Source: JBKCUI01 sp052161605
GTDB lineage: Bacteria; Planctomycetota; Planctomycetia; Pirellulales; Pirellulaceae
DNA: 64,000 bases
Strand: one strand, 5' to 3'
Assembly: GCA_052161605.1 (NCBI GenBank)
Contig: CP197409.1
How positions within the stretch are numbered: position 1 is the stretch's first letter; each line of letters begins with the position of its first letter. The notes under the pieces are model-generated. The model was not told the origin of the DNA and did no database searches. It saw nothing but the letters and a program-made list of their open reading frames with translations. This document shows positions 53,565 through 61,696 of this stretch, one piece after another. Position numbers and translations under genes: made by a program.

Positions 53565-54262
53565 CAGATAAGGATTCTTTGGATCGGAAGATGGTGGGAA
53601 AAAGTAACTGCTGTTGGCTCCCATTTCTTGCGAATCGACGTAGATCTGTGGTTGCCATTACAAGTAGGCTGCGACCTTGGCACGGTTTTCTTTTTGGCTC
53701 TGCCGAAATCAATCACGATTCCTATCGAACCAATAGTGATTCGATCGACCGTTTGGCCAACGCTCCGTATGCTCGCTGGCATCGTTTCAATCAGTTGCTT
53801 GGCAGCCGCTTCATCGCATGAGCGAGGATCGGACAAATGTTGCAATTGAGCCTGAATCTCGCTCATTCGAACGATGTGACTCGGATCGCTGATGACAAGG
53901 TAGTTCAAAGTTCGGCCTTCGTAACTGGTTCCATACCGAACGAGTTTGCAGCGATCGGGAGCAGCGGCGGCGAGAGCTTTGAGGTAGAGTTCGATTTGTT
54001 GGTGGTCTGCAATGTCCTCTCCCCAGTCGAAACCAAGTATCGATTTCAAATCGGGTATGGACGAGTCCGCGTTGACTTCTCCGATGACCTTTTTCAGTGG
54101 ACCGGTAAACTCCGCTCCCGAGTACCAACTGTTGCTCGTCGAAGGTGGGGAGGCATCATCAGTCTCTTGACCGTGGGATTCTGGCTGTAGAAGAGTGAGT
54201 CCCAAGAGCCAACTTAGCCCAAAACAACACAGAACAAAAGAGGAAAAACGTTTCGTCTTCAT
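53565..54262 (-). pseudogene. M14-family zinc carboxypeptidase, internally deleted and truncated
   Basis: An intact start (ATG 54262, MKTKRF with signal FVLCCFGLSWLLGLTLLQ) leads into an M14-type N-terminus: LGFDWGEDIADHQQIELYLKALAAAAPDRCKLVRYGTSYEGRTLNYLVI. Homology ends near 53767 (LIETMPASI). The next family segment, WQPQIYVDSQEMGANSSYFF with PSSDPKNPYL, appears in another frame at about 53657-53565. The whole zinc-binding HGNE region between the two is missing. The remaining 3' part is cut off where the convergent secreted gene ends. It is a decayed gene. Confidence 0.8.
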
Positions 54263-54362
54263 TCGGGAACACACCGCTTACTAGGAAATGCGAACAGAAC
54301 AGGGCGATCTACAAAAGACTAGCCCATTGCCGGTATCCGAGCAGCTCAAGACGGAATTCTTT

Positions 54363-55691
54363 CTACAGCAGCGCGATACCGTCGGGAGTGACTCTGAAGA
54401 GACGGTCGGAGACTGGGTGATTGGTCGTTGAAAAGTCATGGGAGACCGCTTTCAGTAGCGCTGCACGCTGACCACGATACTCAAATAGAATCAATGCATC
54501 GCGAGATGGGACCGCAGCCGCAATTTCACCCTCCATTTGGCTGCTGACAATTTTGTGCAGCTTTGGATGAAGAAGGTAGCTCGAGACTGCTCCTGCGGAA
54601 GGTTGCAAGCCTCCAACTGCGGGTTCATTCTCATCAATCTTCATAACTAATAACTTTGGCTCTGGGAGCGCTTCTAAGTTCTCTAAAGCAACCTGTGCAA
54701 TGGTCTCAAGAGAAACATTCCAGCGCTGGATGTCATAGCTATTGATGAAACGGAATGTCGCTTTGTCGTCGAGAGCAAAGCAAATTCTTAAATCAGCAAG
54801 CCACGGAAGACTGACTAAAAACGAAGAACTGTCGGAGTCTTGGCCTTTGCGAGTCGTGCGCTCATTGGCTTCTTGAATGTATTTGTCGCTTTTGAGCATC
54901 GGTTGGATACGGCCACGCACTTCGTCCCACGACTCTTGCCCGAGGGTTTCCTGGTGGCGAGAAAGGCCAAGCGTGCCCCGAATAAACTGATCCACGATCT
55001 CGTCGAGCCGAATCGGATTGCGCTTGACTTGAGCCATAAGATTTTCGATCGAGACCTCGAATTTGTCTGTCTTTATGGTCAGACCATCATTCTGCACCTT
55101 AGCGTCAGGCAATGCAGCGGTGATCGCACGGAGGACGCGCGTGAGGATTCGACTTGCGAGCAATTCATCGTCACGGTTGATTCGTAGTGACGATAACATT
55201 CGTTCGAAAAGCGGGATGTAGACTTCCTTTTTTTCGACCGAGCAGCTTGTAGAAATGCCGAGCATCAAATCGGCGGCCAATACGAACCAACGCTGTCCCG
55301 CTTGATTCTCCTCTGGTCGATCGGCTGTGTAGTTGTTGTAGATGATTGTTGGGTCGCTACGAACGTTATTAGAGTTGACCTTAGCAAACATTGCAGCGGC
55401 AATTTGTTTGAAGCGACCTGTCTTTTCAATCTGTTCGGCTTCAATAGGCATAGGGATGCGGAAGAGCATGATTCCGGCCCAATCGTCTGTCTCCGTTGCC
55501 GAGAACTCGACCGAGCCGTCGTCTGTCTTTTCAATCTTCCAGTGCGCGGGGTAATCAATGGCGAACAGATTGTCAGGATGGCGGTATGTAATGTAGATCG
55601 GTGCAGCATCCGTGGAGTTATGTTTGCGTCGTCTGTCCAAAGCCTTTCGGGCATTCTTCAGCGATTTAATTCGATCTTGCTTCTTGTTCAT
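54363..55691 (-). CDS. DUF1444 (YtpQ-like) protein with N-terminal PsbP/DUF1795-like domain
   Basis: The 442-residue cytosolic protein seems to be two domains. Residues about 30-170 start with YRHPDNLFAIDYPAHWKIEKTDDGSVEFS, typical of PsbP/DUF1795-like folds. Residues about 190-430 resemble DUF1444/YtpQ: FEVSIENLMAQVKRNPIRLDEIVDQFI, SLPWLADLRICFALDDKATFRFINSYDIQRWNVSLETIAQVALENL. The roles of both are unknown. A Lys/Arg-rich start (KKQDRIKSLKNARKALDRRRKH) suggests nucleic-acid or membrane contact. It is a single gene with no operon partner. Confidence 0.75.
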   Translation of the reverse strand: MNKKQDRIKSLKNARKALDRRRKHNSTDAAPIYITYRHPDNLFAIDYPAHWKIEKTDDGSVEFSATETDDWAGIMLFRIPMPIEAEQIEKTGRFKQIAAAMFAKVNSNNVRSDPTIIYNNYTADRPEENQAGQRWFVLAADLMLGISTSCSVEKKEVYIPLFERMLSSLRINRDDELLASRILTRVLRAITAALPDAKVQNDGLTIKTDKFEVSIENLMAQVKRNPIRLDEIVDQFIRGTLGLSRHQETLGQESWDEVRGRIQPMLKSDKYIQEANERTTRKGQDSDSSSFLVSLPWLADLRICFALDDKATFRFINSYDIQRWNVSLETIAQVALENLEALPEPKLLVMKIDENEPAVGGLQPSAGAVSSYLLHPKLHKIVSSQMEGEIAAAVPSRDALILFEYRGQRAALLKAVSHDFSTTNHPVSDRLFRVTPDGIALL

Positions 55692-56228
55692 AATTGCATT
55701 CCAAGGGAGTCTTGTATACAGATGCAGTTAATCGGTGAACGCCCTCACGCCGAAAGTCAATACATTACCTCATAACTTTGGCGAGACAGCAAACTTGGAT
55801 CACAGACCTTTTCATCCAAATAATACCTCAAGCCAATATTGCTGCGATATCTGTGTCTTGTTTTGTTGCTCATGATTTAACTCCGTCCTGGATGTCTTGT
55901 GCCTCGCCAAAATCCAGCGTTTTGGAGACGTCGGACACAGAACTGGGGCTCGGAAACGAAATCAAGCGGCTCGGGTAAAGAGTCTCCGAGATTGCCCTAA
56001 ACAGGTTCGTCCTGGGCCGAGGCTGGGACCAGATCGTCATTCAAATCATGATAGGTCGTAATGCCGCGACGGATGCACCGGAGAAGGACCATGGCAATGG
56101 ACCTTCGACAAAATTAGGGTTTGCTTGCCAGAGTAACAGCGAAATGAGAGCCTATTTCGAATAGAAGACGGCTAGGCTGTGACAATAGCCCGATTCTTAC
56201 TTAGAAGTGCAATCACCTTGGCGGGAGT
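55692..56228. other. gene-free stretch
   Basis: About 540 bp between two genes on the minus strand. A 66-residue frame on the plus strand (55778-55978) lacks a ribosome-binding site and any recognisable content. I found no palindrome of the families seen elsewhere and no terminator. Confidence 0.5.
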
Positions 56229-57638
56229 TTATGCGAGTATATCTGTGGCTACCGATCCAGCGACGTCGGTCAGACGCATTTCGCGGCCGGCGTAGCGGTA
56301 GGTGAGTTGCTCGTGGTCGAGACCGAGCAGATGCAGGATGGTGGCGTGCCAGTCATGGATGTGCATCTTGTTTTCAATTGCTTCGTATCCATGATCGTCG
56401 GTGCGACCATACTGAAAGCCACCTTTCACACCTCCGCCGGCCATCCACATCGTGTACCCTCTGTGATTGTGGTCGCGACCGGTTCCAGAGTCGGAGTAGG
56501 GCGTGCGACCGAATTCGCCGCCCCACAGGATCAAGGTATCTTTCAGTAAATCACGACGTTTGAGGTCGGTCAATAGTCCGGCGATCGGTTTGTCTGTCTC
56601 GGCGCAATTGTCCGCCAGAGCTGTCTGGATGTTGCTGTGCTGATCCCAACTGCCATGCCCCAGTTCGATGAACCGTACGCCCGCTTCCGCGAATCGCCGC
56701 GCGAGCAAGCATTGACGACCGAAGCCATCGGTCGGGTCTTCGTTGATCCCGTAAAGCTTCAAGGTCTCGTCCGTTTCACTCGAAATATCCATCACACCGG
56801 GGACCGCATCCTGCATGCGAAAGGCGAGTTCAAAGTTTTCGATGGCTCCTTCAACCAGCGGATTGTGCTGATCGCGGCTGAGTTTCTCGCGGTTGAGTGC
56901 GCTGATAAGGTCGAGCTGATCACGCTGCTGGGATCGCGAGATGCGTTGATTCACTGCGTTGTTGATGCCGTAAGGATTGGCTTCGCCGCGACGGAGTTGA
57001 TCGATGCGACGGTTGCGTTGTGAACTGTCTTGGATCGTGAACTTAGTTCCTTGAAACGCGGCTGGCAGAAACGAGCTGCCATAGTTCTGAGCACCACCGG
57101 TTGCCGTAGGCGGATTGATGGAGATAAAGCCCGGCAGATTCTGGCTTTCACTGCCAAGACCGTACAGCGTCCAAGCACCCAGCGATGGCCGCACCGACTG
57201 AAAGTTTCCGGTGTGCATTTGGATGAAGGCTTGCGCATGGGCTGGTTGGTCGCAGTGCATCGCATTGAGCAAGCACAGATCATCCGAGTGTCGAGCCACG
57301 TTGGGAAACAACTCCGAGATCCACATTCCGCTGTCCCCGTGCTGATTGAATTTCCAAGGAGATGCACACCAGGGGGAACCGTAGTTGGATGGTTTTCCAT
57401 GGGCTTGCTTCAAGCGAGGTTTGTAGTCGAACGTATCGACGTGTGACGGTCCACCTCGCATGCAAAGAAAGATCACCCGTTTGGCAAGAGGGGTGAAGTG
57501 CGGCTTGGGTAGTTTCTGTTGAGACTCGGCCGCAGCTAGTCCCGCAAAAGCGAGATAACCAAACCCAGCGGAACCCATCCGCAGTGCATCGCGCCGTGTG
57601 ATTGAAGTTGTTCTGTGGGAGCAAAAGCGAGAGTTCAT
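56229..57638 (-). CDS. exported DUF1501 protein (second paralogue)
   Basis: The start is ATG 57638, giving a Tat signal (TTSITRRDALRMGSAGFGYLAFAGLAAAES); a longer frame exists but begins in intergenic sequence. The 469-residue protein has the family hallmarks RVIFLCMRGGPSHVDTFDYKP, LCLLNAMHCDQPAHAQAF, AEAGVRFIELGHGSWDQHSN, LWGGEFGRTPYSDSGTGRDHNHRGYTMWMAGGGVKGG and DWHATILHLLGLDHEQLTYRYAGREMRLT. It is the last gene of a three-gene leftward operon, after the DUF1549/DUF1553 partner, separated by 230 bp of hairpins. Confidence 0.93.
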   Translation of the reverse strand: MNSRFCSHRTTSITRRDALRMGSAGFGYLAFAGLAAAESQQKLPKPHFTPLAKRVIFLCMRGGPSHVDTFDYKPRLKQAHGKPSNYGSPWCASPWKFNQHGDSGMWISELFPNVARHSDDLCLLNAMHCDQPAHAQAFIQMHTGNFQSVRPSLGAWTLYGLGSESQNLPGFISINPPTATGGAQNYGSSFLPAAFQGTKFTIQDSSQRNRRIDQLRRGEANPYGINNAVNQRISRSQQRDQLDLISALNREKLSRDQHNPLVEGAIENFELAFRMQDAVPGVMDISSETDETLKLYGINEDPTDGFGRQCLLARRFAEAGVRFIELGHGSWDQHSNIQTALADNCAETDKPIAGLLTDLKRRDLLKDTLILWGGEFGRTPYSDSGTGRDHNHRGYTMWMAGGGVKGGFQYGRTDDHGYEAIENKMHIHDWHATILHLLGLDHEQLTYRYAGREMRLTDVAGSVATDILA

Positions 57639-57709
57639 AAGAGGTGCCGTTATTATAGATTGCGATATTGGAATGAGTATTATTCGAAATTGATGATTGC
57701 ATCGCGTTC

Positions 57710-57832
57710 GGACTGCGAAGCAGTCCAACAACAAAGCCCGGGGTCGCGCAGCGCACCCCGGGGTTGCGTGCCAAACGCGGCACCAACCCCGAAGGGGTTG
57801 AACATGCCGCCGTGTTGAACCCCGTTGGGGTT
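57710..57832. repeat. cluster of four hairpins, one repeated at 61010
   Basis: Four stem-loops follow one another: GGACTGC/GCAGTCC (57710-57726), CCCGGGGT/ACCCCGGG (57737-57762), AACCCC-GAA-GGGGTT (57785-57799) and AACCCC-GTT-GGGGTT (57818-57832). The last, with its flanks TTG and CGTG, occurs again at 61010-61024. They lie between the DUF1549/DUF1553 and DUF1501 genes. Confidence 0.85.
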
Positions 57833-57872
57833 CGTGCGCGATTTCGCGGTCGGAATGTTAATATTGCCATGT

Positions 57873-60389
57873 TTAATCAATCGAACTGAACTCGACCGTA
57901 CACAAGATCGCTTGGCATACATGCGGAAGCTTTTTCTCATCGGTCAAATAATCCATCACAAGTATCCTTTCCGATGCTGTCGGCAGTCGGCCGAGCATTA
58001 GTAGGTAAGCATATTCAAGCCTTTGGCTGGCTGGCTGTTTCATCACGCGGTTCGAGATCGCCAATGCCTGGTTCTGCACGAATCGGTTGTTCATCAGGAA
58101 GAGCGACTGCAACGGCGTTAAAGTTGTATCGCGGCTGCCGGTGACAAGACTTGCATCGGGCGCGTCGAAAGTCTCCATCATTTCGGGTAGCACGCTGCGG
58201 ACACGCGGGAGATACACCGACCGCGTGTTGGCATCGATCGCGCGAATCACGGGCTCGAAGACATTCTGCCCAACGCCCCCTTCACCTGCCTCTCGAAGGT
58301 AGGTGCCCTGCGGGCGCTCCACATCCAGTTGCCCAGACACGGCTAGCATGGCATCGCGAACTGCTTCCGCTTCCAACCGCCGCTGATTCATCCGCCAATA
58401 GAATCGATTGTCAGGGTCAATGCCGTAGTTCTGCGGTTCGTAGGTCGAGGCGAGTTGCCATGTCCGCGACAGTGCAATCTCGCGGATCAGTGCCTTGATC
58501 GACCAATTCTCTTCGATCAGTCGACTCGCCAGGTAATCCAGCAACTCTGGATGGCTCGGCGTCTCTCCGGCATGACCGAAATCATCGACCGTCCGCACCA
58601 GCCCTCGCCCGTACATCCAGTGCCAAACCCGATTGGCGATCACACGAGCCGTCAGCGGGTTCTCGGGGCTGGCGATCCATTCCGCCAATTCCAATCGGCC
58701 ACTTTGACTGAGATGTATAAGACTTGGCAAACCCGGCGTACGATGTTGACGAAAACTCGCGTCTTTCGTCAACGCGTTTAGTGTCTGCTTCTTCGGCGGG
58801 CTGAGCACCTGCAGCACGCCTCGATCGACAAATTGAGCCGGCTTGTCGAGTTCACCGCGGATCAAAAGGCGAGTCGGAAGTGCGGCATCACGATCCTGAG
58901 TTCCCATCGCAAAGACACGAGGCTGACCGCGATTCGAGTAAGCTTGCAGTGCCGCTTCGGTCTCATCACGATCGGACCGATACTTGCGGAGCAGTCCCCG
59001 AAAGACGTTTTCGCCCGAGCGGATCTTCTTCATTGCATCTTCAATTGCCTGGGCGGCATCATCGCGCTGTTTGATCAGTGCCGCGTATTCTTCCGCGTTG
59101 AGTTCTGGCGTGCCTGCCGATGGTCCCATACCGGTCAGATCGATCAGGGTTGTCGCTTGTCGGGCTTGAGCCTTGAGCAAACCATAGTGCGTCTCAGTTG
59201 ATCGGAAGATACCAGCAAGCGCGTAGTAGTCGGCTTGTGGAATCGGATCGAATTTGTGATCGTGACAGCGAGCACATGCGACCGTGGTTGCGATAAACGC
59301 CCGCGTCGTCGTGTCGATCTGTTCGTCAACAAGATCTGCAAAAAACCGCTGTTGATCTTCTTCCCCCACCGACTTGACGCCGATTGCCAAGAACCCCGTC
59401 GCGATGACGTTGTTCGCCCATTCCTGTTCGCTGCTGATCGGCAACAGGTCACCGGCAATCTGCTCGCGAATGAATTGATCAAACGGTTTGTCGTCGTTGA
59501 ATGCGTCGATGACGTAGTCACGATATCGCCAAGCGTGCTGGTAGACATTGTTGTGATCGCCCCCTGTCGACTCAGCAAAACGAGCAACGTCCATCCAGTG
59601 CCGTCCCCAACGTTCGCCATAGCGATCAGAAGCGAGCAACTCCTCGACAAGCTGTGCCAAAGTCGCCTTTCGCTCCTCGAAAGGTTGGCTGCTGAATTGA
59701 TCGTTTCGCGGAGCGAGAGACGTCACTCGAAGCCTTGAAGTCCACTTTCGCAAATCTTCAGGCGACGGTGGTAAACCCGTCAGCACGAAGTACAGTCGTC
59801 GCACCAGCACTTCCGGTGAAGCGTCGTCGACGGGAGTTAAACCTTGCTCTTGCAGCTTCGCTTCAACAAACCGATCGATCGCGGTTGTGGGCCACTCTGA
59901 TGTGGTTGCCATTGGCGGAGTTGGCGATAACGGTTGATACGCCCAGAACTGTCGGCCTGCCTCGATATCGATCGCGCTGGCCACGTTTGGATTGATGGCG
60001 GTGACGCGAGGGTCGGGGGCCCCCATCAGAATCCATTGGCGAAAGTCGTCGATTGTTGTTTGCGGCAGTTTCCCTTTGGGCGGCATTTGTATGCCATCGT
60101 CGTGATACAACAACGCTTGATACAACTCGCTCTTTTCCAGCGACTTGGCAACAACCGCCGGGCCCGAGTCTCCACCGCGCTGCAACGCGTCCCGAGAGTC
60201 TACTTTCAGCCCGCCACGCGCCTTGCCCGATTCGCTCGAATGGCACTCGTAACAGTGCTTGACCAGCACCGGACGTATCTTCGACTCGAAGAAGCGAACG
60301 TCTTCCTGAGCACGCAGTTGATTTTGGTTGAGCATCAACCAGTTGAGACAGCCGAGAACGATCGCATACAACAGAGTTCTTCGTCTCAT
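57873..60389 (-). CDS. exported PSCyt1/DUF1549/DUF1553 planctomycete cytochrome protein (second)
   Basis: The 838-residue protein has a short signal (LLYAIVLGCLNWLML), heme motif CYECHSS near residue 44, DUF1549 from about 165 (VRRLYFVLTGLPPSPEDL, YGERWGRHWMDVARFAEST, CARCHDHKFDPI) and DUF1553 from about 560 (LAEWIASPENPLTARVIANRVWHWMYG, NQRRLEAEAVRDAMLAVSGQLD). It lacks the long interdomain insertion of the protein at 37170. Its start overlaps the stop of the preceding small exported gene (ATGA), indicating translational coupling, and DUF1501 follows. The three genes are divergent from an ECF sigma factor gene. Confidence 0.93.
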   Translation of the reverse strand: MRRRTLLYAIVLGCLNWLMLNQNQLRAQEDVRFFESKIRPVLVKHCYECHSSESGKARGGLKVDSRDALQRGGDSGPAVVAKSLEKSELYQALLYHDDGIQMPPKGKLPQTTIDDFRQWILMGAPDPRVTAINPNVASAIDIEAGRQFWAYQPLSPTPPMATTSEWPTTAIDRFVEAKLQEQGLTPVDDASPEVLVRRLYFVLTGLPPSPEDLRKWTSRLRVTSLAPRNDQFSSQPFEERKATLAQLVEELLASDRYGERWGRHWMDVARFAESTGGDHNNVYQHAWRYRDYVIDAFNDDKPFDQFIREQIAGDLLPISSEQEWANNVIATGFLAIGVKSVGEEDQQRFFADLVDEQIDTTTRAFIATTVACARCHDHKFDPIPQADYYALAGIFRSTETHYGLLKAQARQATTLIDLTGMGPSAGTPELNAEEYAALIKQRDDAAQAIEDAMKKIRSGENVFRGLLRKYRSDRDETEAALQAYSNRGQPRVFAMGTQDRDAALPTRLLIRGELDKPAQFVDRGVLQVLSPPKKQTLNALTKDASFRQHRTPGLPSLIHLSQSGRLELAEWIASPENPLTARVIANRVWHWMYGRGLVRTVDDFGHAGETPSHPELLDYLASRLIEENWSIKALIREIALSRTWQLASTYEPQNYGIDPDNRFYWRMNQRRLEAEAVRDAMLAVSGQLDVERPQGTYLREAGEGGVGQNVFEPVIRAIDANTRSVYLPRVRSVLPEMMETFDAPDASLVTGSRDTTLTPLQSLFLMNNRFVQNQALAISNRVMKQPASQRLEYAYLLMLGRLPTASERILVMDYLTDEKKLPHVCQAILCTVEFSSID

Positions 60390-60877
60390 TTTGCCTCTCC
60401 CACCGCAGACGAGCGTTTCATGGGAGGACGTTTGGGGCGAACCGCGATGACTGCTTCGCCGCTGGACGTTGTGCTCGACTGATTGATGTCGGTTTCGGAA
60501 ATGATCACGTTGATTTCCGTGATCTGATTGCCGTCGCTCACGATGCGGGCCGAAAGAGGAGCCTTCATTTCCTGGAACACGCGATGTTTCAGCCCGCCCG
60601 CCAGTTCTGCACCGACGCGAAATTCGAACGTCCGCCGCTCACGCATCGCTGAGGTGATCTTTGTGTCAGGAGAGACGGTCAAGATCGTTGGCTGCGTTGT
60701 TGCGGAACCGCCGCGTCGTCTTCCGCCACCGCGCATGGCTCCACCACCGCCATTGGCTGCATCAGGGACTACCGCAACTTGATTCCCGCTGACTCGTTGA
60801 ATCTTTACGAATTTCTCATCGGCGTGAAGCAGCGTCGGCAAGGCCAGCAGGAAAACTGCTGAATTCCAAAATCTCAT
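60386..60877 (-). CDS. small exported protein, Gly/Arg-rich segment
   Basis: The start at ATG 60877 gives a signal peptide (SAVFLLALPTLLHAD) and a 163-residue product; upstream codons in this frame run through a repeat hairpin and are not coding. The middle has NGGGGAMRGGGRRRGG, the end is Lys/Arg-rich (VRPKRPPMKRS). The beta-strand pattern resembles exported proteins that accompany DUF1549/DUF1553 genes, but I cannot name the family. It is the first gene of the leftward operon and overlaps the next start by 4 bp. Confidence 0.7.
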   Translation of the reverse strand: MRFWNSAVFLLALPTLLHADEKFVKIQRVSGNQVAVVPDAANGGGGAMRGGGRRRGGSATTQPTILTVSPDTKITSAMRERRTFEFRVGAELAGGLKHRVFQEMKAPLSARIVSDGNQITEINVIISETDINQSSTTSSGEAVIAVRPKRPPMKRSSAVGEAK

Positions 60878-61009
60878 CCTTACGCTCCGGTTTTTGCATT
60901 GGTCGGTCGAAAGCCGAACATTTTCCGGCCCGCAAGTGTTCGTACGGGCAGAATCAGATTGCCCGCGAAAATACGGAATATTTACGGCATCGGAGTATGC
61001 AAGATGTTG

Positions 61010-61024
61010 AACCCCGTTGGGGTT
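61010..61024. repeat. AACCCC-GTT-GGGGTT hairpin
   Basis: A perfect 6-bp stem with a GTT loop, identical with flanks to the copy at 57818-57832. It lies in the divergent region between the small exported gene and the sigma factor gene, and looks like a dispersed repeat rather than an operator. Confidence 0.8.
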
Positions 61025-61129
61025 CGTGGACATCGATATTTTTTTCAACGAAATCTTTGGACAATCCGTCCAATCGCGGCATTACTGTAAGATCACCGTT
61101 GGACGACGCGAAAACTTGAACCACTCAAC

Positions 61130-61696
61130 TTGGAACCTCTGCAGTTGACTAACCCAAACGTACAACCTGACGCCGACGACGGTACAGCCGCCTTCATGGC
61201 GTTGCTGATGGAGCATCGTCACCGGCTGTACGCTCTTATCGCGAAGCAATTGGTTAATCCAGCGGATGTCGAGGATGTATTTCAAAAGACGAGTATTGTT
61301 CTGTGGAAGAAGATGCAGGATTTCGATGCCCAAGGGAGCTTCTTTCACTGGGCGTGTGGCATCGCCTTCAATGAAGTCCGTAACTTCCTCACCGTACAGC
61401 GGCGGAGTCGTCTGCATTTCGATGTCGAACTGGTTGAGCTGATGGCGCGCGAAGCGGCCGAAGAAGAATCGCTCTCGGAATCGCGGCTGGATGCTTTAAG
61501 GCATTGCCTGAGCGAACTCTCGGAGCGACAACAGTTGATCCTCCAGCAGTGCTACGCCGGTACGGAATCGATTACCGAAGTCGCACAACAACTGGGATGC
61601 GAACGAACGGCACTTTACAAGCAACTCGCCCGACTTCGCGAAAAACTGCTCGCCTGCATACGTTTACGAATTGCCCGAGAGGGAGCAGCATCATGA
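61130..61696 (+). CDS. ECF-type RNA polymerase sigma-70 factor
   Basis: The 188-residue protein contains region 2 (LYALIAKQLVNPADVEDVFQKTSIVLWKKMQDFD, with FFHWACGIAFNEVRNFL) and region 4 (LSELSERQQLILQQCYAG, then SITEVAQQLGCERTALYKQLARLREKLL). No ATG fits; TTG 61130 is used here and TTG 61145 is an alternative. The family is the planctomycete/verrucomicrobial ECF group that accompanies FecR-like proteins. The stop overlaps the next start (ATGA), so the two proteins are co-translated; the FecR-like product is the expected partner or inhibitor. The divergent DUF1549/DUF1553 operon is its likely target. Confidence 0.9.
   Translation: MEPLQLTNPNVQPDADDGTAAFMALLMEHRHRLYALIAKQLVNPADVEDVFQKTSIVLWKKMQDFDAQGSFFHWACGIAFNEVRNFLTVQRRSRLHFDVELVELMAREAAEEESLSESRLDALRHCLSELSERQQLILQQCYAGTESITEVAQQLGCERTALYKQLARLREKLLACIRLRIAREGAAS

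Noticed and set aside
57680..57940. Small minus-strand gene over the hairpin cluster
   Set aside because: Its product is translated hairpin repeat (the NPNGVQH-type phrase also seen at 61010) and overlaps the end of the DUF1549/DUF1553 gene.
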